From contig CALKTH010000009.1 in the NCBI GenBank assembly GCA_937997485.1, forward strand, positions 62,001-126,000: a stretch of 64,000 nt of DNA, given 5' to 3'. Shown here piece after piece: positions 47,560 through 56,032 of the stretch (its first letter is position 1; each line of letters opens with the position of its first letter). Source of the stretch: an uncultured Acidimicrobiales bacterium. Its GTDB lineage: Bacteria > Actinomycetota > Acidimicrobiia > Acidimicrobiales > SZUA-35. The notes below the pieces were generated by a model. The model did not search any database. It saw only the letters and a program-made list of their open reading frames with translations, and had not been told where the DNA came from. The translations under genes and the position numbers were made by a program.

Positions 47560-48720
47560 TCAGTTGCGGTGGCCGGGGGCCATGTAGAACCAGACCGGGA
47601 ACGGAGCCTCGGCGGCCTTCATAGCTCGGCGGGCGGCCATGATCGTCTTGCCTGCTTCGGTCTCTTCGTAGAACCAGGTCTCGCTGGCCCGACCGCCGGG
47701 CGGCGGGCCATTCACGAGTTCGAGCCCGGCTTCTTCGTAGTAGGCACGCACGTCGTGCACGATGGGCATCGGGTTGCCACCCTCGAGACCGACCTCGTTC
47801 CACGCTTCACCCTCGGCAATCTTGCCGAACAGTTCGAGCGCAGCCGGAATGGCATCCGCGTCGTGGACGCGACCGACTGACGTTGCCCCACGGGCAGCCA
47901 GCGCCCGGTCGTAGGCCTTGCGCAAGCCTCTGGCCTCGTCGACCGCCGGTGGGAGGTCTGGGTCGAATCGAGGAGGGATCGCGCAGGACATGGCAACTTC
48001 GTCGGCCTCGATGACCTCAGGGTGGTCAACCAACACGGGTCCGCTGGGCTCAGCGAGCAAGGCAAAGGCACGGTTCAGAACGTCTCGCTGGAACGCGGGA
48101 TCGCTCGGTTTGCCCAGCGGGCGGCCGAGCGGGAACTCGCCGTGAAGGACCCGAGGCGGGTGCATCTTCTCCGCAACGGGGCGGGTGGAAGAGATGGTGA
48201 CGGTGGCGAGACCGGCGGCTTCGAAGACGTGGGCGAGCGTACTCACGGTACGCGTGCAGAGAGGTCAAACAGGAGTGAGGAGGACGACGTCCACCCCGTC
48301 GCTCTTCAGAAGTTCGGCAGCAGCCGGACCGGAGTCGAGGCGAAGGGTCGAGACATCGTCGGGCTGGTTACCAGCAAAGGAAATGTGCCGGGGCGCAACC
48401 GCGCCGATGGCGCCTTCGGCCCGCATCTCCTCCAGGCGGTCGATCGGGTAGACGACGTTGAGGTCAGCGGCGAAACCGGAGCGATCGAAGTTGGGGCTCC
48501 AGTGGCCGAGCTTCAACCCACGCTCGGCGCTCTCGATCACACGGAAACTCGTGTCACCGGCGGCAAACGCTTCCTCATGCTCAGGGTGAATGGCGGCGCT
48601 GGTCACAATGGCGACCGTGGCCTCGGCGAGGGCCGGCGGCGGCGTAAAGGCCGTCTCGGCGAATTCAGGAACGGGCAGGCCGGACGCGAACTCTCGCATC
48701 GCTTGATCGCCGGTTGGCAT
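47560..48720 (-). CDS. glycine/sarcosine/betaine reductase selenoprotein B (GrdB)-like selenoprotein (Sec at TGA 48267-48265)
   Basis: ORFs 48265-48720 and 47560-48246 share a frame: ...VAIVTSAAIHPEHEEAFAAGDTSFRVI...DLNVVYPIDRLEEMRAEGAIGAVAPRHISFAGNQP...LLKSDGVDVVLLTPV-U-PLCTRTVSTLAHVFEAAGLATVTISSTRPVAEKMHPPRVLHGEFPLGRPLGKPSD... Confidence 0.92.
48237..48253 (-). promoter_or_regulatory. candidate bacterial SECIS hairpin
   Basis: gcgtac-CGUGA-gtacgc: perfect 6-bp stem; loop begins 18 nt after UGA, G at loop position 2. Confidence 0.65.
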
Positions 48721-49361
48721 CAGAAGGTCTCCTCAATGACAGGGAACGTCTCGGCATCATCGGTCATCTGGCGGCCAAGCAACAAACGGGCGGCAACGAG
48801 GCCGGCAACAGCGCCAAAGAAGTGCCCCTCGAACGACACGCCCTCGCTGGGTACCAAGCCCAGGAAGAAACTGCCGCCAAACCAGAAGACGGCAACAGCA
48901 GCAGGCACGATCGCTCGAAAGCGCCGCTCGAAGAGCACCGCTCCAACAAGGAAGCCGAAGTAGCCGAACACGACGCCGCTGGCCCCGACATGATTCCCGA
49001 ATCGGGCCAAGCCCCAGGTCAGGGCGCCGCCGACGATGATGATGGTCAGCGTGGCCAGTAGGAACGTCCGCATGCCACGAAACGCAACGAGCCCACCCAG
49101 TGCGAGGAAGGGAATCGAGTTGGCGATCAGGTGCGGCCAGTCGGCGTGAAGGAACGGTGCGTACGCGATGCCGTCGATCCGGTCGCGTCGGCGGGGCAGG
49201 ATCCCGTTGCCTTCCAGACGGCTATCGAGGATGACGGTGTCGAGCACTTCGATCAACCACATCGCCGCCAGGAGAACAAAGAGCAGGCCGAACGACGTGC
49301 TCAGCAGCGAACCCACCTTCGATGTCCGCTCGTCGGACTCGGGCAGGTTCGCTGCAGTCAC
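48720..49361 (-). CDS. rhomboid family intramembrane serine protease
   Basis: FLHADWPHLIANSIPFLALG; NHVGASGVVFGYFGFLVGAVLF (GxSG); EGHFFGAVAGLVAA; GTG start at 49361. Confidence 0.9.
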   Translation of the reverse strand: MTAANLPESDERTSKVGSLLSTSFGLLFVLLAAMWLIEVLDTVILDSRLEGNGILPRRRDRIDGIAYAPFLHADWPHLIANSIPFLALGGLVAFRGMRTFLLATLTIIIVGGALTWGLARFGNHVGASGVVFGYFGFLVGAVLFERRFRAIVPAAVAVFWFGGSFFLGLVPSEGVSFEGHFFGAVAGLVAARLLLGRQMTDDAETFPVIEETF

Positions 49362-49362
49362 G

Positions 49363-49980
49363 TCAGCTCGGCCGTTCGCCGAACTCAGGGCCAACGGTGC
49401 GGGTGCGCTTGACTTCCCACACACCGGGTGTGGTGGTGATGCCAACAAAGCTGTCCCACAGCTTGAGACCAGCTTCACCCTTCGGCGCCACGGAAATCAC
49501 AGGGCCGAACATGCCGACCCGATCACCGTTGTCATCGTCCATAGCGATGATCGGCGTGCCGACATCGTTGCCCGTCAGGCCCAGGCCCACGTCCATGCGA
49601 GTTTGAATCTCCGCATCCCAGGCGTCGTCATCGAAGGCCGAGGCATGCGCCGGATCGAGTCCGGCCGCGGTGAGCGCCTCGGCGATGTCGAAGTCGCGGT
49701 CCTTGTCGTGATGGATGCGAGTGGCGAACTCCCAGTAGGCCTTGAACGCAGCCTCATTGCCGTCAGCAGCTCGGAGCGACTCCATCACACGCAACATGTT
49801 GTGCGTCTTCTGGACCGGTCCGAAGTAGTCACTGTCGGGCGGAGGCTGGTTCTTCACCAGCAGGGAAATGGGTTGCCAGGTGACGTTCACGTCTCGCTCT
49901 GGCTGCACGGTTTCGACGACCCAACGGGCCGTCACCCAGCACCACGGTCAAATGGGGTCTACCCAAAAATCAATGTCCAT
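49363..49980 (-). CDS. Rv2466c/DsbA-like selenoprotein with UPWC (Sec at TGA 49950-49948)
   Basis: ATG (cat 49978-49980): MDIDFWVDPI-U-PWCWVTARWVVETVQPERDVNVTWQPISLLVKNQ... in frame with ORF 49363-49935; aligns with FYWDPMCPFAWMTSRWV of the Cys paralog at 54346-55119. Confidence 0.92.
49915..49933 (-). promoter_or_regulatory. candidate bacterial SECIS hairpin
   Basis: gacggccc-GUU-gggtcgtc: 8-bp stem with one G-U pair; loop begins 23 nt after UGA with G-U. Confidence 0.75.
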
Positions 49981-50014
49981 GTCGGGACCGTAGCTGTCAT
50001 GGAAGACTCCCACC

Positions 50015-50980
50015 ATGCATGGCATCCAGATGGCGAAGACCGGCGGCCCGGAAGTTCTCGAATGGCTGCACCTCGATGACCCAACTCCTGAGCCCGGCCA
50101 GGTCGTGGTCGACGTCGCGGCAGCGGGCCTGAATTTCATCGATACCTACCAGCGTTCCGGCCTCTACGAGGTGCCGCTTCCTTATCGGCCTGGGCTGGAA
50201 GGAGCGGGGGTGGTCTCCGCCGTTGGCCACGCGGTCTCTGGTGTGTCAGTGGGCGACCGATTGGCGTGGACAACCACGCCGGGCTCCTACGGCGAGAAGA
50301 TCGCGATCGATCCGGCGGCCACGGTGCCAGTCCCCGATGATGTGCCGCTCGATCTGGCGGCAGCCGTGATGTTGCAAGGCATGACAGCGCACTACCTCGC
50401 CGTCGATACCTATGCGCTGCAGCCGGGCGACCGATGTCTGATCCACGCAGGCGCGGGCGGCGTCGGTCTGCTGCTCATTCAGATCGCCAAGATGCGGGGC
50501 GCAGAGGTCTTCACCACGGTCGGCACCCCGGAGAAAGCCGAGCTGGCGCGAGGCGCCGGCGCGGATCACACGATCCTGTATCGAGAGGTGGACTTCGGCG
50601 ACGAGGTGGAACGGGTCGCGGGTTCTCGAGCGCTCGACGTTGTGTACGACGGCGTCGGCCAGTCAGTCTTCCAGCGCAGCCTTGACCTTCTGCGCGCTCG
50701 AGGCGTCATGGCTACGTTCGGCAATGCGTCAGGACCTGTCGAACCGTTCGCACCCCTGGTGCTCTCCCCCGCCTCACTCTTCGTCACCCGGCCCACCCTG
50801 TTCCACTACATCGCCACTCGCGAAGAGTTGCTGGCCCGAGCCGGAGATCTGTTCGGTTGGATTGGTCAGGGCGAGTTGGACGTTCGGGTTGGCTTGCGAA
50901 TGCCGATGGCAGAAGCGGCGGAGGCACACCGCCTACTCGAGGGGCGCGACACGACCGGCAAGGTCCTCCTGGTCAGCTGA
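50015..50980 (+). CDS. quinone oxidoreductase / zinc-type alcohol dehydrogenase-like
   Basis: GLNFIDTYQRSGLYEVPLPYRPGLEGAGVVSAVG; HAGAGGVGLLLIQIAKMRGAEVFTTVGTPEKAELARGAGADH. Confidence 0.93.
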   Translation: MHGIQMAKTGGPEVLEWLHLDDPTPEPGQVVVDVAAAGLNFIDTYQRSGLYEVPLPYRPGLEGAGVVSAVGHAVSGVSVGDRLAWTTTPGSYGEKIAIDPAATVPVPDDVPLDLAAAVMLQGMTAHYLAVDTYALQPGDRCLIHAGAGGVGLLLIQIAKMRGAEVFTTVGTPEKAELARGAGADHTILYREVDFGDEVERVAGSRALDVVYDGVGQSVFQRSLDLLRARGVMATFGNASGPVEPFAPLVLSPASLFVTRPTLFHYIATREELLARAGDLFGWIGQGELDVRVGLRMPMAEAAEAHRLLEGRDTTGKVLLVS

Positions 50981-50982
50981 GC

Positions 50983-51456
50983 TCAGGCCTCGAGATCGTT
51001 GAAAGAATCACCGAGCAGGTAGCGCGGGCCGCTTCCGAGCGTCGCTGCGCTGTCATCGGGATTCCAAATCGCGCACGCCTCGATCGAGAGGCAGCCACAG
51101 CCAATGCACCCGCCCAACTTGGTGCGAAGCAGTTGGAGACCGGCGATTCGCTCATCGATGTCGGCCGCAAAGCTGGTGGCCAGGCGATTCCAGTCGCGCT
51201 CGGTCGGTGTTCGCCCACCGGGCAGCTCGTCCAATTGGGCTTTGATTTCCTCAAGCGAATATCCGAGCCGCTGGCTGATGAGGATGAAGGACAGCCGGCG
51301 AATCACCGACTTGCGAAATCGTCGATGGCCGGCTGCGGAGCGTTCAGAGTCAACGAGGCCCTTCCCCTCGTAGAAGCGGATGGCCGACACCGAAAGGCCG
51401 GTGCGTTCGGCGACAACCCCGATGGCGATCAGCGGATTTTCTCTTGACCTCGACAT
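50983..51456 (-). CDS. soxR: redox-sensitive MerR-family activator SoxR
   Basis: GVVAERTGLSVSAIRFYEGKGLV; [2Fe-2S] motif CIGCGCLSIEAC. Confidence 0.93.
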   Translation of the reverse strand: MSRSRENPLIAIGVVAERTGLSVSAIRFYEGKGLVDSERSAAGHRRFRKSVIRRLSFILISQRLGYSLEEIKAQLDELPGGRTPTERDWNRLATSFAADIDERIAGLQLLRTKLGGCIGCGCLSIEACAIWNPDDSAATLGSGPRYLLGDSFNDLEA

Positions 51457-51464
51457 TGGTTGAG
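51449..51464. promoter_or_regulatory. possible SoxR operator at the soxR start
   Basis: ctcgac-attg-gttgag, imperfect dyad in the 25-bp gap region between divergent soxR and the VOC gene. Confidence 0.3.
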
Positions 51465-51481
51465 ATAGTAGAACGATTCTC

Positions 51482-51868
51482 ATGACATCAACAGCACGAC
51501 TCGAACACATCAACGTCACCGTCTCGGACCCTGATGCCACTGCCCAGATGTTCGTCGAGCTCTTCGACTGGCACGTGCGATGGAGCGGTCCGGCGATCGA
51601 CGATGGCTACACCGTGCACGTGGGCTCCGATGAGGACTACGTGGCGCTCTACCGGCCGAACGTCGACCCTTCCGCTCGCGAGGACACCTACCGCCAGGCC
51701 AACGGGCTGAACCATCTCGCGCTGGTCGTCGACGACCTCGACCTCATCGAGAAGCGCGTGCGGGCACAGGGCCTCGAGCCGTTCAACTTCGGCGACTACG
51801 AACCTGGCAAGCGCTTCTACTTCTTCGACACCAACGGCATCGAGTTCGAAGTCGTCTCGTACCCGTGA
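51482..51868 (+). CDS. VOC family (glyoxalase-like) protein
   Basis: LEHINVTVSDPDATAQMFVELFDWHVRWSG...NHLALVVDDLDLIEKRVRAQG...RFYFFDTNGIEFEVVSYP. Confidence 0.9.
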   Translation: MTSTARLEHINVTVSDPDATAQMFVELFDWHVRWSGPAIDDGYTVHVGSDEDYVALYRPNVDPSAREDTYRQANGLNHLALVVDDLDLIEKRVRAQGLEPFNFGDYEPGKRFYFFDTNGIEFEVVSYP

Positions 51869-51890
51869 GCAATCGGAGCGTCGCGCACGC

Positions 51891-52829
51891 TCAGGGTTCG
51901 ATGATCTCGATGCTCTGGCCCGTGCTGTAGGCCACGAGCCCGCCTTCGAGTGCGAGCACGTCGAGGAGGCAGTTGTCGGTGAGGTCGGGCATGGCCTCCA
52001 CACTCTCCCCGTCGGGAGCGAGGCGATAGCGGAGGAGTCGCTGCGTGTTGTACGAGCACACGAGAATCTCGTCGCCGACGACGGCAAGGCCGGTGGGCGC
52101 ACTGTCCGCCGGTATCACCGCCACAACCGACGGATCGATGCCGAGATCACCTCTCGCCAGCCGCTCGTCACCATCCTGAGGGTGGTTGTCGGCAACCCAC
52201 AGCGCTCCGTCGACCGACTCGCCGATAGCGAAGGCGTTGAACCAGGGACCGGACACAACGGCAGGTGCCTGATCCGGCGGGCCGTCGGGGTCGAGCTCCA
52301 CCAGCTTGCCCACGATCGATGTCGGATCTGCCTGGGCATCACGATCATTCAGCAGACCGATGCTGACGAGCAGACGGCCATCGCTAAGTGCGACGACTCT
52401 GCCACCATTACCTCCTCTTCCCGTGGCGGGCCCGACCCAGACCGAGCGCTCGACAGCCAGCTCAGCAGCGTCGTCCGCACCGTCGGTGTTGATCGTTAAC
52501 TCGACGACCTCCAGCCGTTCGTCGGGACGGATCAGACCGGCGAAGATTCGACCCTCGGGAGTTGCCGACAACCCAACGAGCCCACGCTGCCCTTCCGTCG
52601 AGACCTCGAGCGTTGCGACGACACCGCGGTTCTCAAGTACAACATCTCCGTCAAGTTCCGCCCACAAGAGTCGTCCGTCGAGTTCGGTGATAGCCACGGC
52701 CTCGGCTGGCAGAGACCGAGGGCCCGGCGTGTCATCGGCAACACACCCGGCGGTTGATACGAGCAGCGCAGCCAGAGCGGCGGAGAGGGCGCGGCGGGAC
52801 GACCGAGGGAGACGAAGGGCGTCGAACAT
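51891..52829 (-). CDS. lipoprotein, PQQ sugar dehydrogenase-like beta-propeller
   Basis: Lipobox LVSTAGC; GQRGLVGLSATPEGRIFAGLI; GRVVALSDGRLLVSIGLLNDRDAQADPTSIVGKLVELDPDG. Confidence 0.75.
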   Translation of the reverse strand: MFDALRLPRSSRRALSAALAALLVSTAGCVADDTPGPRSLPAEAVAITELDGRLLWAELDGDVVLENRGVVATLEVSTEGQRGLVGLSATPEGRIFAGLIRPDERLEVVELTINTDGADDAAELAVERSVWVGPATGRGGNGGRVVALSDGRLLVSIGLLNDRDAQADPTSIVGKLVELDPDGPPDQAPAVVSGPWFNAFAIGESVDGALWVADNHPQDGDERLARGDLGIDPSVVAVIPADSAPTGLAVVGDEILVCSYNTQRLLRYRLAPDGESVEAMPDLTDNCLLDVLALEGGLVAYSTGQSIEIIEP

Positions 52830-52864
52830 GATCTGCGGACGGTAGTAGGGGCGCCATCGCTACC

Positions 52865-53470
52865 GTGCGTCGGGTGATCACCGACCTGCTCGACTGGCTC
52901 GAGACCTTCTCGTCCGAGCCGGTCTTTTATCTCGTCATCTTCGCGATCGCCCTGTTTGATTCGGTGATTCCCGCCGTGCCGAGTGAGACCACCGTGATTC
53001 TCGGAGGCATCGCCGCCGGTCAGGGCAACCTCAACATCGTGGCGGTCATTGCGCTTGGCGCGCTGGGAGCGTTCGTGGGCGACAGCATCGCCTACGGGAT
53101 CGGCTACCGAGCCAGCGACTGGTTGAACCGCACGTGGTTCAAGAGCGAGAAGGCGCAGGGGCGACTGGAGGCAGCAACTCGCCAGATCGACAAGCGAGGC
53201 GGGCTTCTCCTCGTGACCGCTCGCTTCATCCCGGGTGGTCGCACCGCCGTGACGCTGTCATGCGGCATCACCAAGCGTCCGTACCTGGCATGGTTCGCCA
53301 AGTTCGACGTGCTGGCCACGATCATCTGGGCGAGCTATGCCGGCATTCTCGGCTTCGTTGCCGGTGAACGATTCAAGGATTCCCACACCACCGCCTTCTT
53401 CGTCGCCTTCGGCGCCGCCCTCAGCGTCACCGCTCTCATCGAGGCTGTTCGCTGGCTCCGCCACCGCTAG
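52865..53470 (+). CDS. DedA family membrane protein
   Basis: ALFDSVIPAVPSETTVILGG; FVGDSIAYGIGYRASDWLNR; VTARFIPGGRTAVTLSCGI; GTG start. Confidence 0.93.
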   Translation: MRRVITDLLDWLETFSSEPVFYLVIFAIALFDSVIPAVPSETTVILGGIAAGQGNLNIVAVIALGALGAFVGDSIAYGIGYRASDWLNRTWFKSEKAQGRLEAATRQIDKRGGLLLVTARFIPGGRTAVTLSCGITKRPYLAWFAKFDVLATIIWASYAGILGFVAGERFKDSHTTAFFVAFGAALSVTALIEAVRWLRHR

Positions 53471-53555
53471 CCGGATGCAGGCCCGCCGGACAGGCTGGTG
53501 GCCGCGGGATGCAGGGCCGCAAGCCCGCCGGGGAGCACACACGAGCCCGACAGAT

Positions 53556-54212
53556 TCAGGGCTGCTTCACCAGACGGATGTAGGGCAGGGGTGATTCCCA
53601 GCCCTCCGGGTACTTCTCGGCTGCGGCTTCGTCGGAGACTCCGGGCGAGATGATGACGTCGTCGCCTTGCTTCCAGTTGGCCGGCGTGGCCACCTGTTCC
53701 TTGGCGGTCAGTTGCACGGAGTCGACGATGCGAAGGATCTCGTCAAAGTTGCGGCCCGTGGTCATCGGGTAGGTGAGGATGACTTTGATCTTCTTGTCGG
53801 GGCCGATCAGGAAGACCGAACGGGCGGTGGCGTTGTTGGCTGCAGTGCGCCCTTCGGCGGAGTCACCGTCATCGGCGGGCAGCATGTCGTACAGCTTCAC
53901 GATCTCGAGGCTTGGGTCGCCGATGAGCGGATAGTTGATCGCTGTGCCCTGCGATACCTCGATGTCTCTCGACCAGGCTTCGTGGTCTTGGACACCGTCA
54001 ACGCTGATGCCGATGGCCTTGGTGTTCCGAGCGTCGAGCTGGGGCTTGAGGGCAGCCACGGCACCCAGTTCGGTCGTGCAGACCGGGGTGAAGTCCTTGG
54101 GGTGGGAGAACATGAGCACCCAGCTGTCGCCGATCCACTCATGAAAGCGCAGCGTGCCTTCGGTGGTGTCAGCGGTGAAGTCGGGCGCGGTGTCGTTGAT
54201 GCGAAGGGACAT
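53556..54212 (-). CDS. peroxiredoxin (1-Cys/Prx6-like)
   Basis: LRINDTAPDFTADTTEGTLRFHEWIGDSWVLMFSHPKDFTPVCTTELGAV; ILTYPMTTGRNFDEILRIVDSVQL. Confidence 0.95.
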   Translation of the reverse strand: MSLRINDTAPDFTADTTEGTLRFHEWIGDSWVLMFSHPKDFTPVCTTELGAVAALKPQLDARNTKAIGISVDGVQDHEAWSRDIEVSQGTAINYPLIGDPSLEIVKLYDMLPADDGDSAEGRTAANNATARSVFLIGPDKKIKVILTYPMTTGRNFDEILRIVDSVQLTAKEQVATPANWKQGDDVIISPGVSDEAAAEKYPEGWESPLPYIRLVKQP

Positions 54213-54345
54213 ACGGATCTCGTTTCGAGTCGGTCATTGTTGACTTACCTGATCGACAATAGGGCAATTCGAGACGATGCAGGACACTGCGCGCGCGGGT
54301 ACATGTCACGGAATGCAAAGAAGCAAGAAGCGGTTGGCGAAAGGC

Positions 54346-55119
54346 ATGACCGAGACTGCCTCCTCGCTTCGGGTGCCCGCCGAGACGCCTGCCGACCTGC
54401 TCTTCTATTGGGATCCGATGTGTCCCTTTGCGTGGATGACCTCTCGCTGGGTCAAGCAAGTGCAGGCCCAGAAGAATTACACGGTGGACTGGCGGTTCAT
54501 TTCGCTTCGGATCCTCAACGCCGACAAGGACTACGACAAGCACTTCCCGCCCGAGTACGAAGCCGGGCACAACGGCGGCAAGCGCCTTCTCCGCATGGCT
54601 GCGGCCATCCGGCTCGACCACGGACGCGAGATCATGGATTCCCTCTACACCGCACTCGGTGAGGCGATCTTTGACATCGACCCTCCGGCGTCGGAGACCG
54701 AGCGCCGCCATCGCGTCGGCACGCCCGAACAGGTGCTGCCGATCCTCGACGCGCTCGGCCTCGATCCGGCCTACGCCGATGCGCTGTACGACGAGTCCTG
54801 GGACGCCGAGCTGCAGGCAGAGACCGATGAGGCCCTCGACAAGACTGGACGAGACGTCGGCACGCCGATTCTTGCCTTTCAGCCTCCGGAAGGTCCGGCG
54901 TTTTTCGGTCCGGTGATTTCCCGCCTTCCGTCAGATGAGGAGGCCGTCGCATTGTGGGACTCGGTGATCCATCTCGCCACGTTCCCCGGCTTCGCCGAGA
55001 TCAAGCGCAGCCTCAGAGAACGCCCCCAGCTCCGCGTCTTCGGCATTGACCCCGACGAAGCGGGCAAGGTCGAGGACTGGCACGGCGGCAGCCGTCGCCT
55101 CAACAGCGAGAAGGGCTAG
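54346..55119 (+). CDS. Rv2466c/DsbA-like protein, Cys paralog of the 49363-49980 selenoprotein
   Basis: LLFYWDPMCPFAWMTSRWVKQVQAQKNYTVDWRFISLRILN; RRHRVGTPEQVLPILDALGLDPAYADALYDESWDAELQ...VGTPILAF. Confidence 0.88.
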   Translation: MTETASSLRVPAETPADLLFYWDPMCPFAWMTSRWVKQVQAQKNYTVDWRFISLRILNADKDYDKHFPPEYEAGHNGGKRLLRMAAAIRLDHGREIMDSLYTALGEAIFDIDPPASETERRHRVGTPEQVLPILDALGLDPAYADALYDESWDAELQAETDEALDKTGRDVGTPILAFQPPEGPAFFGPVISRLPSDEEAVALWDSVIHLATFPGFAEIKRSLRERPQLRVFGIDPDEAGKVEDWHGGSRRLNSEKG

Positions 55120-55136
55120 TCCCCGCGCCTCCGGAC

Positions 55137-55952
55137 CTACTGGTCCGGGATGAGCACGTTCGCATAGAGCTGCCAGGCCAACACGCTCTTGGCCACGAAG
55201 CTGAGCACGATGTAGATGCGCTCGCCGAACAGATAGTCGGCCCACTTCCCGACCTCCGCGTATTGGAGGTACTGGTTGATGGCAAACGTGTTGAAGAAGA
55301 AGAAGATCGAGAAGATGATGCCGTACACGAACCCGGGCGGGCCCTCACCGTCGCCGGTGAGGATGTACCCACCGATTGCGATCCAGGGGCCGATGCCAGC
55401 GATGCAGCCGAACCAGAACGGTGTCCACCAGGTCTTCTGACCTCGTTGGTTCGTCATCTCCATGAGCCAGCCGAAGAGGATCATGGAGACGTTGACGAAG
55501 GCAATCGAGATGATGGCGCCCAGGTCGGTGATCGTGGTGATCAGCGAGATCGTCACGATCATCAAGGTCGATGAAAGCGAGTATTCGACCCAGCGGAAGC
55601 GATTGCGCCCGTGGCGGAGTTCGCTTCCGTAGCCCTTGAACCCAACGGTTGAAATCAGAAAGTGGAAGAAGGCCGAGAGGAACAGGAAGGCTGCGGTCAG
55701 GGGTGCCAGTTGCACATCGACGAGTGTGGAGAAGACGCCCTCTTCGACCGGGGTGCCGGGCGGCCCGTTCAAGTTGAACGTGGTGATGGGCAGGGTGAAG
55801 TCGGCGGCGATGATCACCATCACCACGGCGGAAATGAGATGCAGCGTTCCCGCTGCGATGTTCAGTGTTCGCAGTTTGGACAGCGTGCCGTCCGGCACCT
55901 CAACGGACTCAGGATCGCCAGCGGCGAGCGGATTGATCGCGGGAGAGGTCAT
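55137..55952 (-). CDS. heliorhodopsin
   Basis: RWVEYSLSSTLMIVTI (TM3 Glu), FAINQYLQYAEVGKWADYLFGERIYIVLSFVAKSVLAWQLYANVL (TM7 Schiff-base Lys, codon 55188-55190). Confidence 0.92.
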   Translation of the reverse strand: MTSPAINPLAAGDPESVEVPDGTLSKLRTLNIAAGTLHLISAVVMVIIAADFTLPITTFNLNGPPGTPVEEGVFSTLVDVQLAPLTAAFLFLSAFFHFLISTVGFKGYGSELRHGRNRFRWVEYSLSSTLMIVTISLITTITDLGAIISIAFVNVSMILFGWLMEMTNQRGQKTWWTPFWFGCIAGIGPWIAIGGYILTGDGEGPPGFVYGIIFSIFFFFNTFAINQYLQYAEVGKWADYLFGERIYIVLSFVAKSVLAWQLYANVLIPDQ

Positions 55953-56032
55953 GGCAGGACTCTTGCCCATTTTCGATGGCTCTCAATCCTCCGCGCTCAA
56001 GTTGTCCCCGCAGGGGGAGGATGTCGTGATCG

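Noticed and set aside
48265-48720. ORF treated as a separate 151-aa gene, and 47560-48246 as another
   Set aside because: Both halves belong to one GrdB-like protein joined at a UGA in U-P-L-C.
53556-54212. Peroxiredoxin as a possible selenoprotein
   Set aside because: Peroxidatic residue is Cys (TPVCTTE).
54346-55119. Possible fifth selenoprotein
   Set aside because: Motif position is a normal Cys codon (DPMCPF); no in-frame TGA.
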